The notes under the pieces are model-generated. The model did no database searches. It worked only from the letters and a program-made list of their open reading frames with translations, and was not told the DNA's origin. From the NCBI GenBank assembly GCA_001775055.1, contig MFBU01000014.1, positions 184,535 to 221,837 of the forward strand: a DNA stretch of 37,303 nt. The letters run 5' to 3'. A program made the position numbers and the translations under genes. This DNA is from Candidatus Curtissbacteria bacterium RIFCSPLOWO2_02_41_11. Lineage in GTDB: Bacteria > Patescibacteriota > Microgenomatia > Curtissbacterales > GWA2-41-24. Positions 30,531 to 37,303 of the stretch are shown in pieces (the stretch's first letter is position 1; every line of letters starts with the position of its first letter).

Positions 30531-32000
30531 ATGGAACCACTCGAGAATTTGCGAAAGATTCGCCTTCAAAAACTTGCCAAAATCAAAAAACTCAAAATTG
30601 ATCCTTATCCTGCCAAAAGCAATAAGAAAAATCCTGTCGCCGATTGTCTAAAATCCATCGGTAAGGTTGTGGCAACTGCCGGCCGCATCATGTCAATTCG
30701 TTCTCATGGCGGTTCAACTTTTGCTGATTTAGTTGATGAATCCGCCAAAATCCAGCTCTTCTTCTCCAAGAGTCAATTGTCAATTGTCAATCGTCAATTG
30801 TTGGAACTTCTCGATATTGGTGACTTTATCGAGATTAGCGGCAAAGTTGACAAAACCCAAGCCGGCGAAATTACCATTTTCGTTTCCGATTTTAAACTTC
30901 TGACAAAATCAATCCGTCCATTGCCCTCAACTTGGTATGGATTACGCGATGTCGAGGAAAGATATCGCAAAAGATACCTTGATCTTCTTTTGAACCCCCA
31001 AATTAAAAGAATTTTCGATCTGCGATCACAAGTTATCCAAGCTCATCGTCAGTTTCTCCTTGAACATGGCTACATTGAGGTTGAAACTCCAGTTCTACAA
31101 TCTCTTTACGGTGGCGGATTGGCCCGACCTTTTAAAACTTACCATAATGCTTTAGGTATCCCTTTATATCTTCGCATCTCAACCGAACTTTATTTAAAAA
31201 GATTAATTGTTGCCGGTTTTGAAAAAGTCTTTGAAATTGCCCGGGTTTTCCGAAATGAAGGCATTGATCGGGCTCACAATCCTGAATTTACAATTCTTGA
31301 AACCATGACTGCCTATGCCGATTATCAGGACAGCATGGATTTAATTGAAGAAATGACCGAATTTGTTGTTAAAAAAACAATCGGCTCCACCAAAGTTAAA
31401 TATGGCAACTTGACTGTCGATTTCAAAAGACCCTGGAAAAGATTAACAATGGTTGATGCTGTTAAGAAAGTAACCGGAGTCGATTTTAGTCAGATTGAAA
31501 AATTTGCTCAAGCCAAAACTCAGGCCCAAAAATTAAATATCGAGCTTAAGCCTTTTGAAAATTCTGTCGGTTTGATATTGGCCGCAATTTTCAAAGAGAA
31601 ATCCGAAAAGGAGTTAATTGCGCCAACCATAATCTATGATTTCCCAATCGAAACCTCACCATTGGCCAAAAAAGCAAAAGACCCCCGCTTTGTTGAGCGT
31701 TTTGAACATTTTGTGGCCGGCATGGAGGCATCGAACAATTATTCTGAGTTAAACGATCCAGGCGATCTTGCCAATCGTTTTGTCGATGAAAGGAAAAAGG
31801 AAAGATTAGGGGAGGAGGAAGCCCATCAGACAGATACCGACTTTATTGAGGCTCTTGAATACGGCATGCCTCCAACTTCCGGCATTGGTCCATCAATGGA
31901 CCGTTTAGTGATGATTTTAACTAACTCACCATCAATAAAAGATGTCATTTTGTTTCCGACACTCAGGCCAGACCTACCTCCCCGAAAGCGGGAAAAATGA
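30531..32000 (+). CDS. lysS: Lysyl-tRNA synthetase, class II
   Basis: A 489-residue class II LysRS. The N-terminal OB-fold (about residues 45-130) binds the anticodon; motif 1 is near FDLRSQVIQAHRQFLLEHGY, motif 2 FEIARVFRNEGIDRAHNPEF and motif 3 YGMPPTSGIGPSMDRLVMIL. The OB-fold carries a SKSQLSIVNRQLLELL loop encoded by a 7-base tandem repeat. Stop overlaps the next ATG (ATGA). It is somewhat shorter than E. coli LysS. Confidence 0.96.
   Translation: MEPLENLRKIRLQKLAKIKKLKIDPYPAKSNKKNPVADCLKSIGKVVATAGRIMSIRSHGGSTFADLVDESAKIQLFFSKSQLSIVNRQLLELLDIGDFIEISGKVDKTQAGEITIFVSDFKLLTKSIRPLPSTWYGLRDVEERYRKRYLDLLLNPQIKRIFDLRSQVIQAHRQFLLEHGYIEVETPVLQSLYGGGLARPFKTYHNALGIPLYLRISTELYLKRLIVAGFEKVFEIARVFRNEGIDRAHNPEFTILETMTAYADYQDSMDLIEEMTEFVVKKTIGSTKVKYGNLTVDFKRPWKRLTMVDAVKKVTGVDFSQIEKFAQAKTQAQKLNIELKPFENSVGLILAAIFKEKSEKELIAPTIIYDFPIETSPLAKKAKDPRFVERFEHFVAGMEASNNYSELNDPGDLANRFVDERKKERLGEEEAHQTDTDFIEALEYGMPPTSGIGPSMDRLVMILTNSPSIKDVILFPTLRPDLPPRKREK
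30772..30800 (+). repeat. Heptamer tandem repeat in lysS
   Basis: Four copies of GTCAATT (one as GTCAATC), 28 bases, plus a final G. Four heptamers are 28 bases, so gain or loss of one copy would shift the frame; three copies would not. Confidence 0.7.
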
Positions 32001-32593
32001 CAAAAGAGGAAGCACTCAAAACTTTAGAAGATCTCAAAAATTCTCCAAACATGGTTAAACATGCTCTCGCTTGTGGTTTCGTCATGAGAACGCTTTGTCA
32101 TCACTTATCCTCTCAATCTTCTGACTTGCCCTCCGAAGCCTTGGCGAAGGAGGAGTCTTTCGATCTAGACGATTGGGAAATTGTCGGCCTTCTTCATGAT
32201 GCCGATTATGAATTGACTAATAAGTCACTGGACTTACACACCGAGGAAACTACCAAGAAGTTAAAAGAGACAGGTGCCGATCAAACAATTATTGATGCCA
32301 TCCGCGGCCACTGTGATAAGGCTCCCCGAGAAACTCAGATGGCCAAAGCCATTTATGCTTGTGATGAGTTGACAGGCCTTATCGTTGCCTGTGCTTTAGT
32401 TCAGCCTGACAAAAAATTAAAATCAGTCACCGTCGAGTCAGTTCTGAAAAAATTCAAAGACAAATCATTTGCCCGTGGCGCCAGTCGTGATCAAATAAAG
32501 ACATGTGAGACGGAGTTAAATATTCCATTAGAAGAATTTACCAGCATTACCTTGAAAGCCATGCAAGAGAAAGCAGGAGAACTTGGTCTATGA
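31997..32593 (+). CDS. HD-domain hydrolase
   Basis: A 198-residue HD-superfamily protein. VKHALACGFVMRTLCHHL has the first His, IVGLLHDADYELT the HD doublet and HTEETTKKL/IRGHCDK later metal or substrate His residues; ACDELTGLIVA has the distal Asp. HD proteins hydrolyse phosphate esters, often nucleotides. A CCTCCGAAGCC-type palindromic repeat is inserted in frame (about residues 43-53, DLPSEALAKEES), just before the HD motif. It overlaps lysS by four bases. Confidence 0.8.
   Translation: MTKEEALKTLEDLKNSPNMVKHALACGFVMRTLCHHLSSQSSDLPSEALAKEESFDLDDWEIVGLLHDADYELTNKSLDLHTEETTKKLKETGADQTIIDAIRGHCDKAPRETQMAKAIYACDELTGLIVACALVQPDKKLKSVTVESVLKKFKDKSFARGASRDQIKTCETELNIPLEEFTSITLKAMQEKAGELGL
32130..32153 (+). 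repeat. CCTCCGAAGCC palindromic repeat inside the HD gene
   Basis: CCTCCGAAGCC-TT-GGCGAAGGAGG, with CCTCC/GGAGG and GCC/GGC pairs around a GAA/GAA internal loop. It is almost the reverse complement of the element at 14066-14094. It keeps the frame and adds about eight residues. Confidence 0.75.
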
Positions 32594-32601
32594 TCGTTAT
32601 T

Positions 32602-32660
32602 GTCATTGCGAGCAAAGCGAAGCAATCTAAAAAGATTCTTTCGCTAACGCTCAGAATGAC
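32602..32660. repeat. MITE-like dispersed repeat
   Basis: Begins GTCATTGCGAGCAAAGCG and ends CGCTCAGAATGAC; the inner arms AATCT and AGATT pair. This is the GTCATTGCGAGCGAAGCGAAGCAATC kind of element found in many bacterial genomes. It lies between the two HD genes, right before the ribosome site of the second. Confidence 0.8.
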
Positions 32661-32672
32661 AGAGAGACTGGG

Positions 32673-33263
32673 ATGAACAAGGCAGTTCTTAAAAAAATTC
32701 TTAAGGTTTTTTTAACTTTGCAATGGGCAAAGGAGCTCCCTCGGCAAGGTTTTATTGCGCTTGGTTTCAAAAGAAACGAGGCGGATTCGGTGGCCGCCCA
32801 TTCATGGACGACCGCGATGTTGACCTATATGTTGGGAACAGAGATGATTAAAAACGGTCAAAAAGTTGATCTTAACAAAGCCATTAAAATGGCCCTTTTC
32901 CATGACATGGCCGAGACTATTGTCGGTGACGTCGGTACCTTTGTGAAGGGAATGGCCTCTGGTGCTTTTGCGGGAATCGAGGAAGAAGGGCTCAAATGGT
33001 TAGTCAAGGATTTACCAACAACCAAAGAAATCACATCTTTGGTTAGTGAATATACTCAAAGAAAAACTTTGGAAGCACGGCTTGTCAAGCTGGCTGACAA
33101 TCTTGACGCTCTTGCCCAAGCCAAAGGTGTACCGGCAGCCAAGGATGCCTTAAAATATTTTAAGGAGGTTTATCATATAACCAAAATTCCATTTCATAAA
33201 ACGGCAGTAGGAATGATTCTAAAAGACGAAATCGAACCGGAAAGGAGCTGGCAAAAGAGGTGA
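32673..33263 (+). CDS. HD-domain 5'-nucleotidase-like protein (HDDC2/YfbR type)
   Basis: A 196-residue HD protein. LPRQGFIALGF starts the domain, DSVAAHSWTTAML holds the first His, ALFHDMAETIVGDV the HD pair plus acidic residues, and LVKLADNLDALAQAK the last Asp. This set is typical of YfbR/HDDC2 deoxyribonucleotide 5'-phosphatases, which act on dNMPs. It ends one base before the serS ATG, so it is translated together with serS. ATG at 32673 follows GACTGGG. Confidence 0.85.
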   Translation: MNKAVLKKILKVFLTLQWAKELPRQGFIALGFKRNEADSVAAHSWTTAMLTYMLGTEMIKNGQKVDLNKAIKMALFHDMAETIVGDVGTFVKGMASGAFAGIEEEGLKWLVKDLPTTKEITSLVSEYTQRKTLEARLVKLADNLDALAQAKGVPAAKDALKYFKEVYHITKIPFHKTAVGMILKDEIEPERSWQKR

Positions 33264-33264
33264 A

Positions 33265-34536
33265 ATGTTAGACATCAAATTTATCCGCCAAAATCCAAAA
33301 TTAGTTTCGGAAAAGTCCAAACAAAAAGGCTATTCTGTTGACATCGACAAACTTCTTAAAGTCGACCAGCAGCGTCGAGAGTTAATTGAGGAAGTGGATC
33401 ACTTGCGATCCGAACGCAAAAAAGCAGCCGAAGCTCGCGACGAAAAAAGGGGTCAGCAACTTAAAAAAGAATTAAAGGAGAAAGAAAATAAACTCGAAAA
33501 GTTAACTGAAGAATTTTACTTTCTAATCAGAGAAATTCCAAACTTGCCGACAGACGATGTTCCTGTCGGAAAAGACGAAACAGGAAACAAACCAATAAGA
33601 AAGTGGAAAATACCCAAAAAATTTGATTTTAAAGTAAAAGATTATCAGGAACTAGGGGAGTCATTAGATATCGTTGATACGAAAACTGCATCAGAGGTCT
33701 CAGGATCAAGATTTGGATACATAAAGGGTTCTCTTGTGATTGTACAATTCGCACTTATTCAATACGCTCTTGAACTACTTACAAATAAAAGTCAACTTGC
33801 CAAAATCTCAGAATATAATCCAAAACCTTTTGTGCCTGTTATTCCTCCGGTAATGATCAAACCTACAGTTTTTGATCAGATGGCAAGACTTGAGCCAAAA
33901 GAAGAGAGATATTACTTGGACAAAGATAACCTTTATTTAATAGGTAGTGCAGAGCATACATTAGGTCCAATGCACATGAATCAAACATTAAATGAAAAAG
34001 ATCTGCCAATAAGATACGTAGGGTATTCAACTTCTTTTCGACGCGAAGCAGGATCTTACGGCAAGGATACAAGAGGGATATTTAGGGTCCATCAATTCGA
34101 TAAATTAGAGATAGAAAGTTTCACTATTCCAGAAGATTCTAAAAAAGAACAAGATTTTATTGTCGAAGTTCAAGAATATCTTATGCAGGCTTTAGAGATT
34201 CCCTATCAGGTTGTTATGATTTGTACTGGAGACATGGGGGTTCCCGATGCTAGACAGATTGATATAGAAGCCTGGTTCCCTGCGCAGAATAAATATCGCG
34301 AAACTCACACAGCAGATCTTATGACCGACTATCAATCCCGTCGACTTAATACAAAAGTCAAAAGAAAAGATGGCGGAACCGAATTCGTTCATATGAATGA
34401 TGCAACAGTCTTTGCAGGCAGAACTCTGCTTGCCATTATGGAAAATTACCAACAAAAAGACGGATCAATTTTAGTCCCCAAAGCCCTCCAAAAATACACC
34501 GGCTTTCCCAAAATTCCTTCAGCAAAAATCGGTTGA
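33265..34536 (+). CDS. serS: Seryl-tRNA synthetase
   Basis: A 423-residue SerRS. The N-terminal helical hairpin that grips the tRNA long arm is residues about 25-100 (VDQQRRELIEEVDHLRSERK through NKLEKLTEEF). The catalytic domain has YLIGSAEHTLGPMHMN (usual TAE reads SAE), motif 2 STSFRREAGSYGKDTRGIFR and a modified late segment ETHTADLMTDYQSRRLN where most bacterial enzymes have SSCSNFxDFQARR. These substitutions are seen consistently across the active-site region, suggesting a divergent lineage rather than decay. The stop overlaps the promoter of the RNA locus downstream. Confidence 0.95.
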   Translation: MLDIKFIRQNPKLVSEKSKQKGYSVDIDKLLKVDQQRRELIEEVDHLRSERKKAAEARDEKRGQQLKKELKEKENKLEKLTEEFYFLIREIPNLPTDDVPVGKDETGNKPIRKWKIPKKFDFKVKDYQELGESLDIVDTKTASEVSGSRFGYIKGSLVIVQFALIQYALELLTNKSQLAKISEYNPKPFVPVIPPVMIKPTVFDQMARLEPKEERYYLDKDNLYLIGSAEHTLGPMHMNQTLNEKDLPIRYVGYSTSFRREAGSYGKDTRGIFRVHQFDKLEIESFTIPEDSKKEQDFIVEVQEYLMQALEIPYQVVMICTGDMGVPDARQIDIEAWFPAQNKYRETHTADLMTDYQSRRLNTKVKRKDGGTEFVHMNDATVFAGRTLLAIMENYQQKDGSILVPKALQKYTGFPKIPSAKIG

Positions 34537-34561
34537 CAATAAATTTTTCATATTTTAATTT
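34533..34561 (+). promoter_or_regulatory. Candidate promoter of the RNA between serS and secA
   Basis: TTGACA (34533-34538) includes the serS stop; 17 bases later TAATTT (34556-34561) is a weak -10. A perfect inverted repeat covers the -10 (see next entry). Confidence 0.45.
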
Positions 34562-34584
34562 GAGAATAGCGAAAATTAAAATAT
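34550..34584. repeat. Perfect 12-base inverted repeat over the promoter
   Basis: ATATTTTAATTT (34550-34561), an 11-base loop, AAATTAAAATAT (34573-34584). It could be an operator or an RNA stem at the start of the transcript, and it competes with the P1 stem of the RNA that follows. Confidence 0.55.
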
Positions 34585-34709
34585 ATCAGAGGAGCGCCAT
34601 TAGTATGACTGAAACCGAGTCAAACTCGGTGAAAGGTGCCAAGGCGACCTGCTGATATACATAATTTGAAATTAGAAGCCTCCGGAATGCTCGCGGAGGC
34701 TTTTCTTTT
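34582..34709 (+). ncRNA. Unassigned structured RNA (small RNA or riboswitch)
   Basis: A closed domain: P1 TATATCAG (34582-34589) pairs with CTGATATA (34652-34659); then AGG/CCT and CGCC/GGCG pairs with an AG/A internal loop; a hairpin ACCGAGT-CAA-ACTCGGT (34614-34630); and the single-stranded motifs AGTA and GAAAGG. A Rho-independent terminator follows after 18 bases. AGAGGAGC, AGTA and TGAAAGG recall parts of the lysine riboswitch, but the P4 and P5 arms are missing, so I do not assign it. No coding frame fits. Confidence 0.55.
34678..34709 (+). terminator. Rho-independent terminator
   Basis: GCCTCCG, loop of 9, CGGAGGC, then TTTTCTTTT. Ends the structured RNA. Confidence 0.85.
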
Positions 34710-34713
34710 AGTA

Positions 34714-34780
34714 GTCATTCTGGGGAGTGTAACGACTTCAGAATCTAATCAAGGTACGGATTCTGGCAAGCCAGAATGAC
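34714..34780. repeat. MITE-like dispersed repeat
   Basis: Terminal inverted repeats GTCATTCTGG (34714-34723) and CCAGAATGAC (34771-34780) with inner CAGAATCT and GGATTCTGG pairing partly. Same type as the repeat at 32602-32660. Confidence 0.75.
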
Positions 34781-34792
34781 AGAATGGTGAGC

Positions 34793-34821
34793 TTGCGAAG
34801 GTACAAGATGGGTTCTATAAT
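34793..34821 (+). promoter_or_regulatory. Promoter of the 56-residue protein gene
   Basis: TTGCGA, 17 bases, perfect TATAAT, ending 8 bases before the ATG at 34830; part of the -35 derives from the repeat flank. Confidence 0.6.
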
Positions 34822-34829
34822 AAAACTCC

Positions 34830-35000
34830 ATGAAACAGATTCTGCCCGAGGATGAAGAAAGCCTTTTGAAAAAGCGCAATCGGTTAAAAAAACTTTCCCC
34901 AAAAACTCACAAAATTGCCCATGAATCTGGCAGATCTTTAAAAGAGTTATGGAGAAAAATAATTGAGAAAGCAGAAGGGAAACAGAGATCAAAAGTTTAA
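34830..35000 (+). CDS. Small basic hypothetical protein
   Basis: A 56-residue Lys/Arg-rich protein, MKQILPEDEESLLKKRNRLK then a PKTHKIAHESGRSLKELWRK helix. No family recognised. Support for coding comes from the good -10 box 8 bases before ATG, a clean frame and codon use like the neighbours. It could bind RNA or DNA through its charge; this is inference. Lies between repeats, upstream of secA. Confidence 0.5.
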   Translation: MKQILPEDEESLLKKRNRLKKLSPKTHKIAHESGRSLKELWRKIIEKAEGKQRSKV

Positions 35001-35008
35001 TTTTACTC

Positions 35009-35089
35009 TTCGAGCGACCCGCCACAACTTCAAAGATGTTGGCGGGGAAGTCGAGAAGTTTCATTAATGTAGTTCTCGACAGGCTCGAA
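35009..35089. repeat. Hairpin-forming repeats before secA
   Basis: CCCGCC(A)CAAC/GTTGGCGGG (35018-35046) forms a stem flanked by CTTCGAG and GTCGAGAAG, followed by TTCTCGACAGGCTCGAA (35072-35088), another short palindrome of a dispersed type. No ribosome site is seen before the secA ATG. Confidence 0.5.
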
Positions 35090-35100
35090 CAATAAAGACG

Positions 35101-37303
35101 ATGTTTGGAATTTTAAGTCGATTCTTGGATTCTAACGAAAAACAGATTAAAAAGCTTGAACCGCAAGTTGAAGCTGTCAACTCCTTAGAGAAAAACTTCC
35201 AAAAATTATCGGACGAAAAGTTGCTCGCCAAAACCGCCGAATTTAAGCTCCGCCATGAGCGGGGAGAGTCACTTGATGATTTACTGCCCGAGGCCTATGC
35301 GGCGGTTCGCGAAGCATCCAAAAGAACATTAGGACAGCGGCATTTTGATGTGCAAGTTTTGGCCGGAATTGTTCTGCATCAGGGCAAAATTGCCGAGCAA
35401 AAAACCGGTGAAGGAAAAACCTTAACCGCATCGCTTGCCCTTTACCTCAATTCGTTATCGAAAAAAGGAGTTCACTTGGCAACAGTCAATGATTATCTGG
35501 CAAGAATCGGTCTGGGCTGGATGGGACCGATTTATTCTGCACTGGGAGTTTCTGCCGGTTGCATTATGCAGGAGGCGGCATTTGTTTACGACCCGAAATT
35601 TGAAGATAAAACCCAGACCGACTGGCGGCTTCGCCATCTTCGGCCAGTTGATAAAAAAGAAGCATACCAGGCCGATATTACTTATGGAACCAATAATGAG
35701 TTCGGTTTTGATTACCTCCGTGACAATATGGTTTGGAATCTTGATGAAATGGCTCAGCGAACTCATTTCTTTGCCATTGTTGACGAAGCAGACTCTATCC
35801 TTATTGATGAAGCCAGAACCCCGCTGATTATTTCTGCACCTACGGCTCAAGCTACGCAGAAGTACTATCAGTTTGCAAAATTAGTCGGGGAATTATCAAG
35901 CGCGACTGATTATGTTATCGATGAAAAATTAAAAACCGCCAATCTTACCGAGCATGGAATACGCAAAGTCGAAAAAAGATTGGGTGTCGAAAATCTTTAT
36001 GAAAAGGATTTTGCATCTATCCATCACATTCAACAGGCACTTCGCGCCAGAACGCTTTTTCAAAAAGACCGTGACTACGTGGTTAAAGATAACCAGATTA
36101 TTATTGTCGATGAATTTACCGGCCGACTTATGCACGGGCGTCGTTGGTCAGAAGGTCTGCATCAGGCAATTGAGGCCAAAGAAGATGTAAAAATTCAGCA
36201 GGAATCACAAACCCTAGCTACTATTTCATTCCAGAATTATTTTAGACTTTACCAAAAGTTATCCGGAATGACCGGTACGGCGGCAACCGAAGCAGAAGAA
36301 TTCCATAAAATTTACAAGGTGGAAGTAATGGTGATTCCGACAAATAAACCGATGATAAGAAAAGATCTTTCCGATGTTGTCTATAAGACTACAAAAGCAA
36401 AATTTACGGCAGTAGCCAATGACGTAGTGGTAAGACACGAAAAGGGTCAGCCGGTTTTAATCGGTACCACATCGATTGAAAAAAATGAATTTTTGTCTTC
36501 TCTCTTAAAAAGAAAAGGCATTCCTCACGAGCTTCTAAATGCCAAGAACCATCAGAGAGAAGCGGAAATTATTTCTCAAGCAGGTCAAAAAGGTGTGGTA
36601 ACTTTGGCAACCAATATTGCCGGTCGGGGAGTCGATATTATTTTAGGTGGCACGCCGCCAACCGATAAATTAGGAAGACCACAAACTCATGGTCGGGAAT
36701 TTGAGAAATGGCAAAAACAACATGAGCAAGTTATTGAACTGGGCGGACTTCATGTAACCGGAACGGAAAGGCATGAGGCAAGAAGAATTGATAATCAACT
36801 TAGGGGGCGCTCCGGTAGGCAAGGTGATCCGGGATCCGGCCGTTTCTATGTTTCGCTTGAAGATGACATCATGCGTCTTTTTGGCGGTGAACAAATTGCC
36901 AAAATCATGACGACATTTAAACTTCCCGAAGATACTCCGATTGAGCATGCAATGGTTGGTAAAGCTATTGAAAATGCCCAGATTAAGGTCGAAACCCACA
37001 ACTTCGATATTCGCAAGCACTTAGTCGAATACGATGATGTGGCCAATAAGCAAAGAGAAATTATCTACGGCATGCGCCGGGAAAATTTAGAAGCGGCAAA
37101 AGACAAGCAGATGGCTCAGAAAATGAAGGATGAAATAAAGGGTAAAATTGAAAGAGAAATTGAAAATTTGGTGCTAATGCATGCACCAGAGGGAATCGCA
37201 AAACCAGAACACGAAAAAATCATCCAAGAATTTGCAACTATTATTCCATTTGATGATGCATCAAATGATAAGCTCTTTAAAGATGCTTCAAAAATTAATG
37301 ATC
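35101..37303 (+). CDS. secA: Preprotein translocase ATPase SecA (3' truncated by window)
   Basis: 734 codons from ATG 35101 to the window end with no stop, i.e. a partial gene. SecA motifs: [20 protein letters not shown], Walker [11 protein letters not shown] (about residues 102-111), [25 protein letters not shown], Walker [20 protein letters not shown] (about 225-243), DRDYVV-type strand, [14 protein letters not shown], the second helicase core [15 protein letters not shown] and [19 protein letters not shown], and the wing domain [17 protein letters not shown]. It drives protein export through SecYEG. A 20-residue insert [20 protein letters not shown] (about 161-180) enlarges the nucleotide-binding domain, as is common in CPR SecA. 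Confidence 0.96.
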   Translation, partial: MFGILSRFLDSNEKQIKKLEPQVEAVNSLEKNFQKLSDEKLLAKTAEFKLRHERGESLDDLLPEAYAAVREASKRTLGQRHFDVQVLAGIVLHQGKIAEQKTGEGKTLTASLALYLNSLSKKGVHLATVNDYLARIGLGWMGPIYSALGVSAGCIMQEAAFVYDPKFEDKTQTDWRLRHLRPVDKKEAYQADITYGTNNEFGFDYLRDNMVWNLDEMAQRTHFFAIVDEADSILIDEARTPLIISAPTAQATQKYYQFAKLVGELSSATDYVIDEKLKTANLTEHGIRKVEKRLGVENLYEKDFASIHHIQQALRARTLFQKDRDYVVKDNQIIIVDEFTGRLMHGRRWSEGLHQAIEAKEDVKIQQESQTLATISFQNYFRLYQKLSGMTGTAATEAEEFHKIYKVEVMVIPTNKPMIRKDLSDVVYKTTKAKFTAVANDVVVRHEKGQPVLIGTTSIEKNEFLSSLLKRKGIPHELLNAKNHQREAEIISQAGQKGVVTLATNIAGRGVDIILGGTPPTDKLGRPQTHGREFEKWQKQHEQVIELGGLHVTGTERHEARRIDNQLRGRSGRQGDPGSGRFYVSLEDDIMRLFGGEQIAKIMTTFKLPEDTPIEHAMVGKAIENAQIKVETHNFDIRKHLVEYDDVANKQREIIYGMRRENLEAAKDKQMAQKMKDEIKGKIEREIENLVLMHAPEGIAKPEHEKIIQEFATIIPFDDASNDKLFKDASKIND

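Noticed and set aside
34582-34659. Calling the RNA a lysine riboswitch
   Set aside because: AGAGGAGC, AGTA and TGAAAGG fit parts of the L-box, but the P4/P5 arms and the GCCGAAG segment are missing and no lysine gene follows.
1-37303. CRISPR array, cas genes or complete insertion sequence
   Set aside because: No regularly spaced direct repeats and no transposase or cas motifs were found on either strand; the repeats seen are dispersed palindromes.

Overview
The window looks like a chromosomal segment of a Candidate Phyla Radiation (Patescibacteria) bacterium, most likely from the Microgenomates side. This is inferred from gene content and compact layout: a B12-dependent class II ribonucleotide reductase preceded by NrdR, a V-type H+-pyrophosphatase, LonA, LysRS, SerRS and SecA, DUF5667 and DUF5674 proteins, M49-like peptidase, short intergenic gaps, 4-base ATGA overlaps, and dispersed palindromic repeats. 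Placement to family level is not possible from sequence alone. UGA is used as a stop codon throughout.

Layout. (1) 1-4400 is an accessory stretch abutting the 3' end of tRNA-Gln(CTG): an HNH-like zinc protein, an alpha/beta hydrolase, a cobalamin-binding radical SAM enzyme whose end overlaps a small deoxyribosyltransferase/TIR-like protein, then a scar holding the tail of a histidine kinase and a piece of a UPF0182 membrane protein on opposite strands. (2) 4400-7160 carries 5-formyl-THF cyclo-ligase, a small membrane protein, a membrane-anchored sorbosone/glucose dehydrogenase-like beta-propeller, and a SufT-like protein. (3) 7160-13500 is a nucleotide/B12 region: paired NrdR boxes, nrdR, nrdJ, two hypothetical genes, a PsbP-like lipid- or membrane-anchored protein, a nucleoside phosphorylase and a PduO-type corrinoid adenosyltransferase that can supply the cofactor of NrdJ and of B12 radical SAM enzymes. 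(4) 13528-21501 is a 13-gene run on one strand that begins with a CsoR/RcnR-family repressor under an operator-containing promoter, then small membrane proteins, a CPH-type (CopB-like) copper ATPase, a YHS protein, DUF2933, CcdA, a membrane-anchored redoxin, four more membrane or exported proteins, and lgt. It reads as a metal-export plus membrane thiol-redox locus. (5) 21498-26286 holds lon with a CIRCE-like heat-shock operator and hppA. (6) 26278-34536 holds DUF5667, tRNA-Glu(CTC), greA with two zinc-peptidase-like genes behind it, lysS with two HD-domain genes, and serS. (7) 34533-37303 holds a probable structured RNA with its own terminator, repeat elements, a 56-residue hypothetical protein and the first 734 codons of secA, which runs off the window.

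The most interesting points are: the redoxin after CcdA has an in-frame signal anchor but no usable start codon, while an A AAA AAC slippery heptamer sits exactly where a -1 shift would fuse it to CcdA; an unassigned structured RNA between serS and secA; small palindromic repeats inserted in frame inside at least three genes; and a consistent pattern of -10 boxes 5-10 bases before start codons, suggesting leaderless mRNAs for first genes of operons while internal genes have strong Shine-Dalgarno sites.
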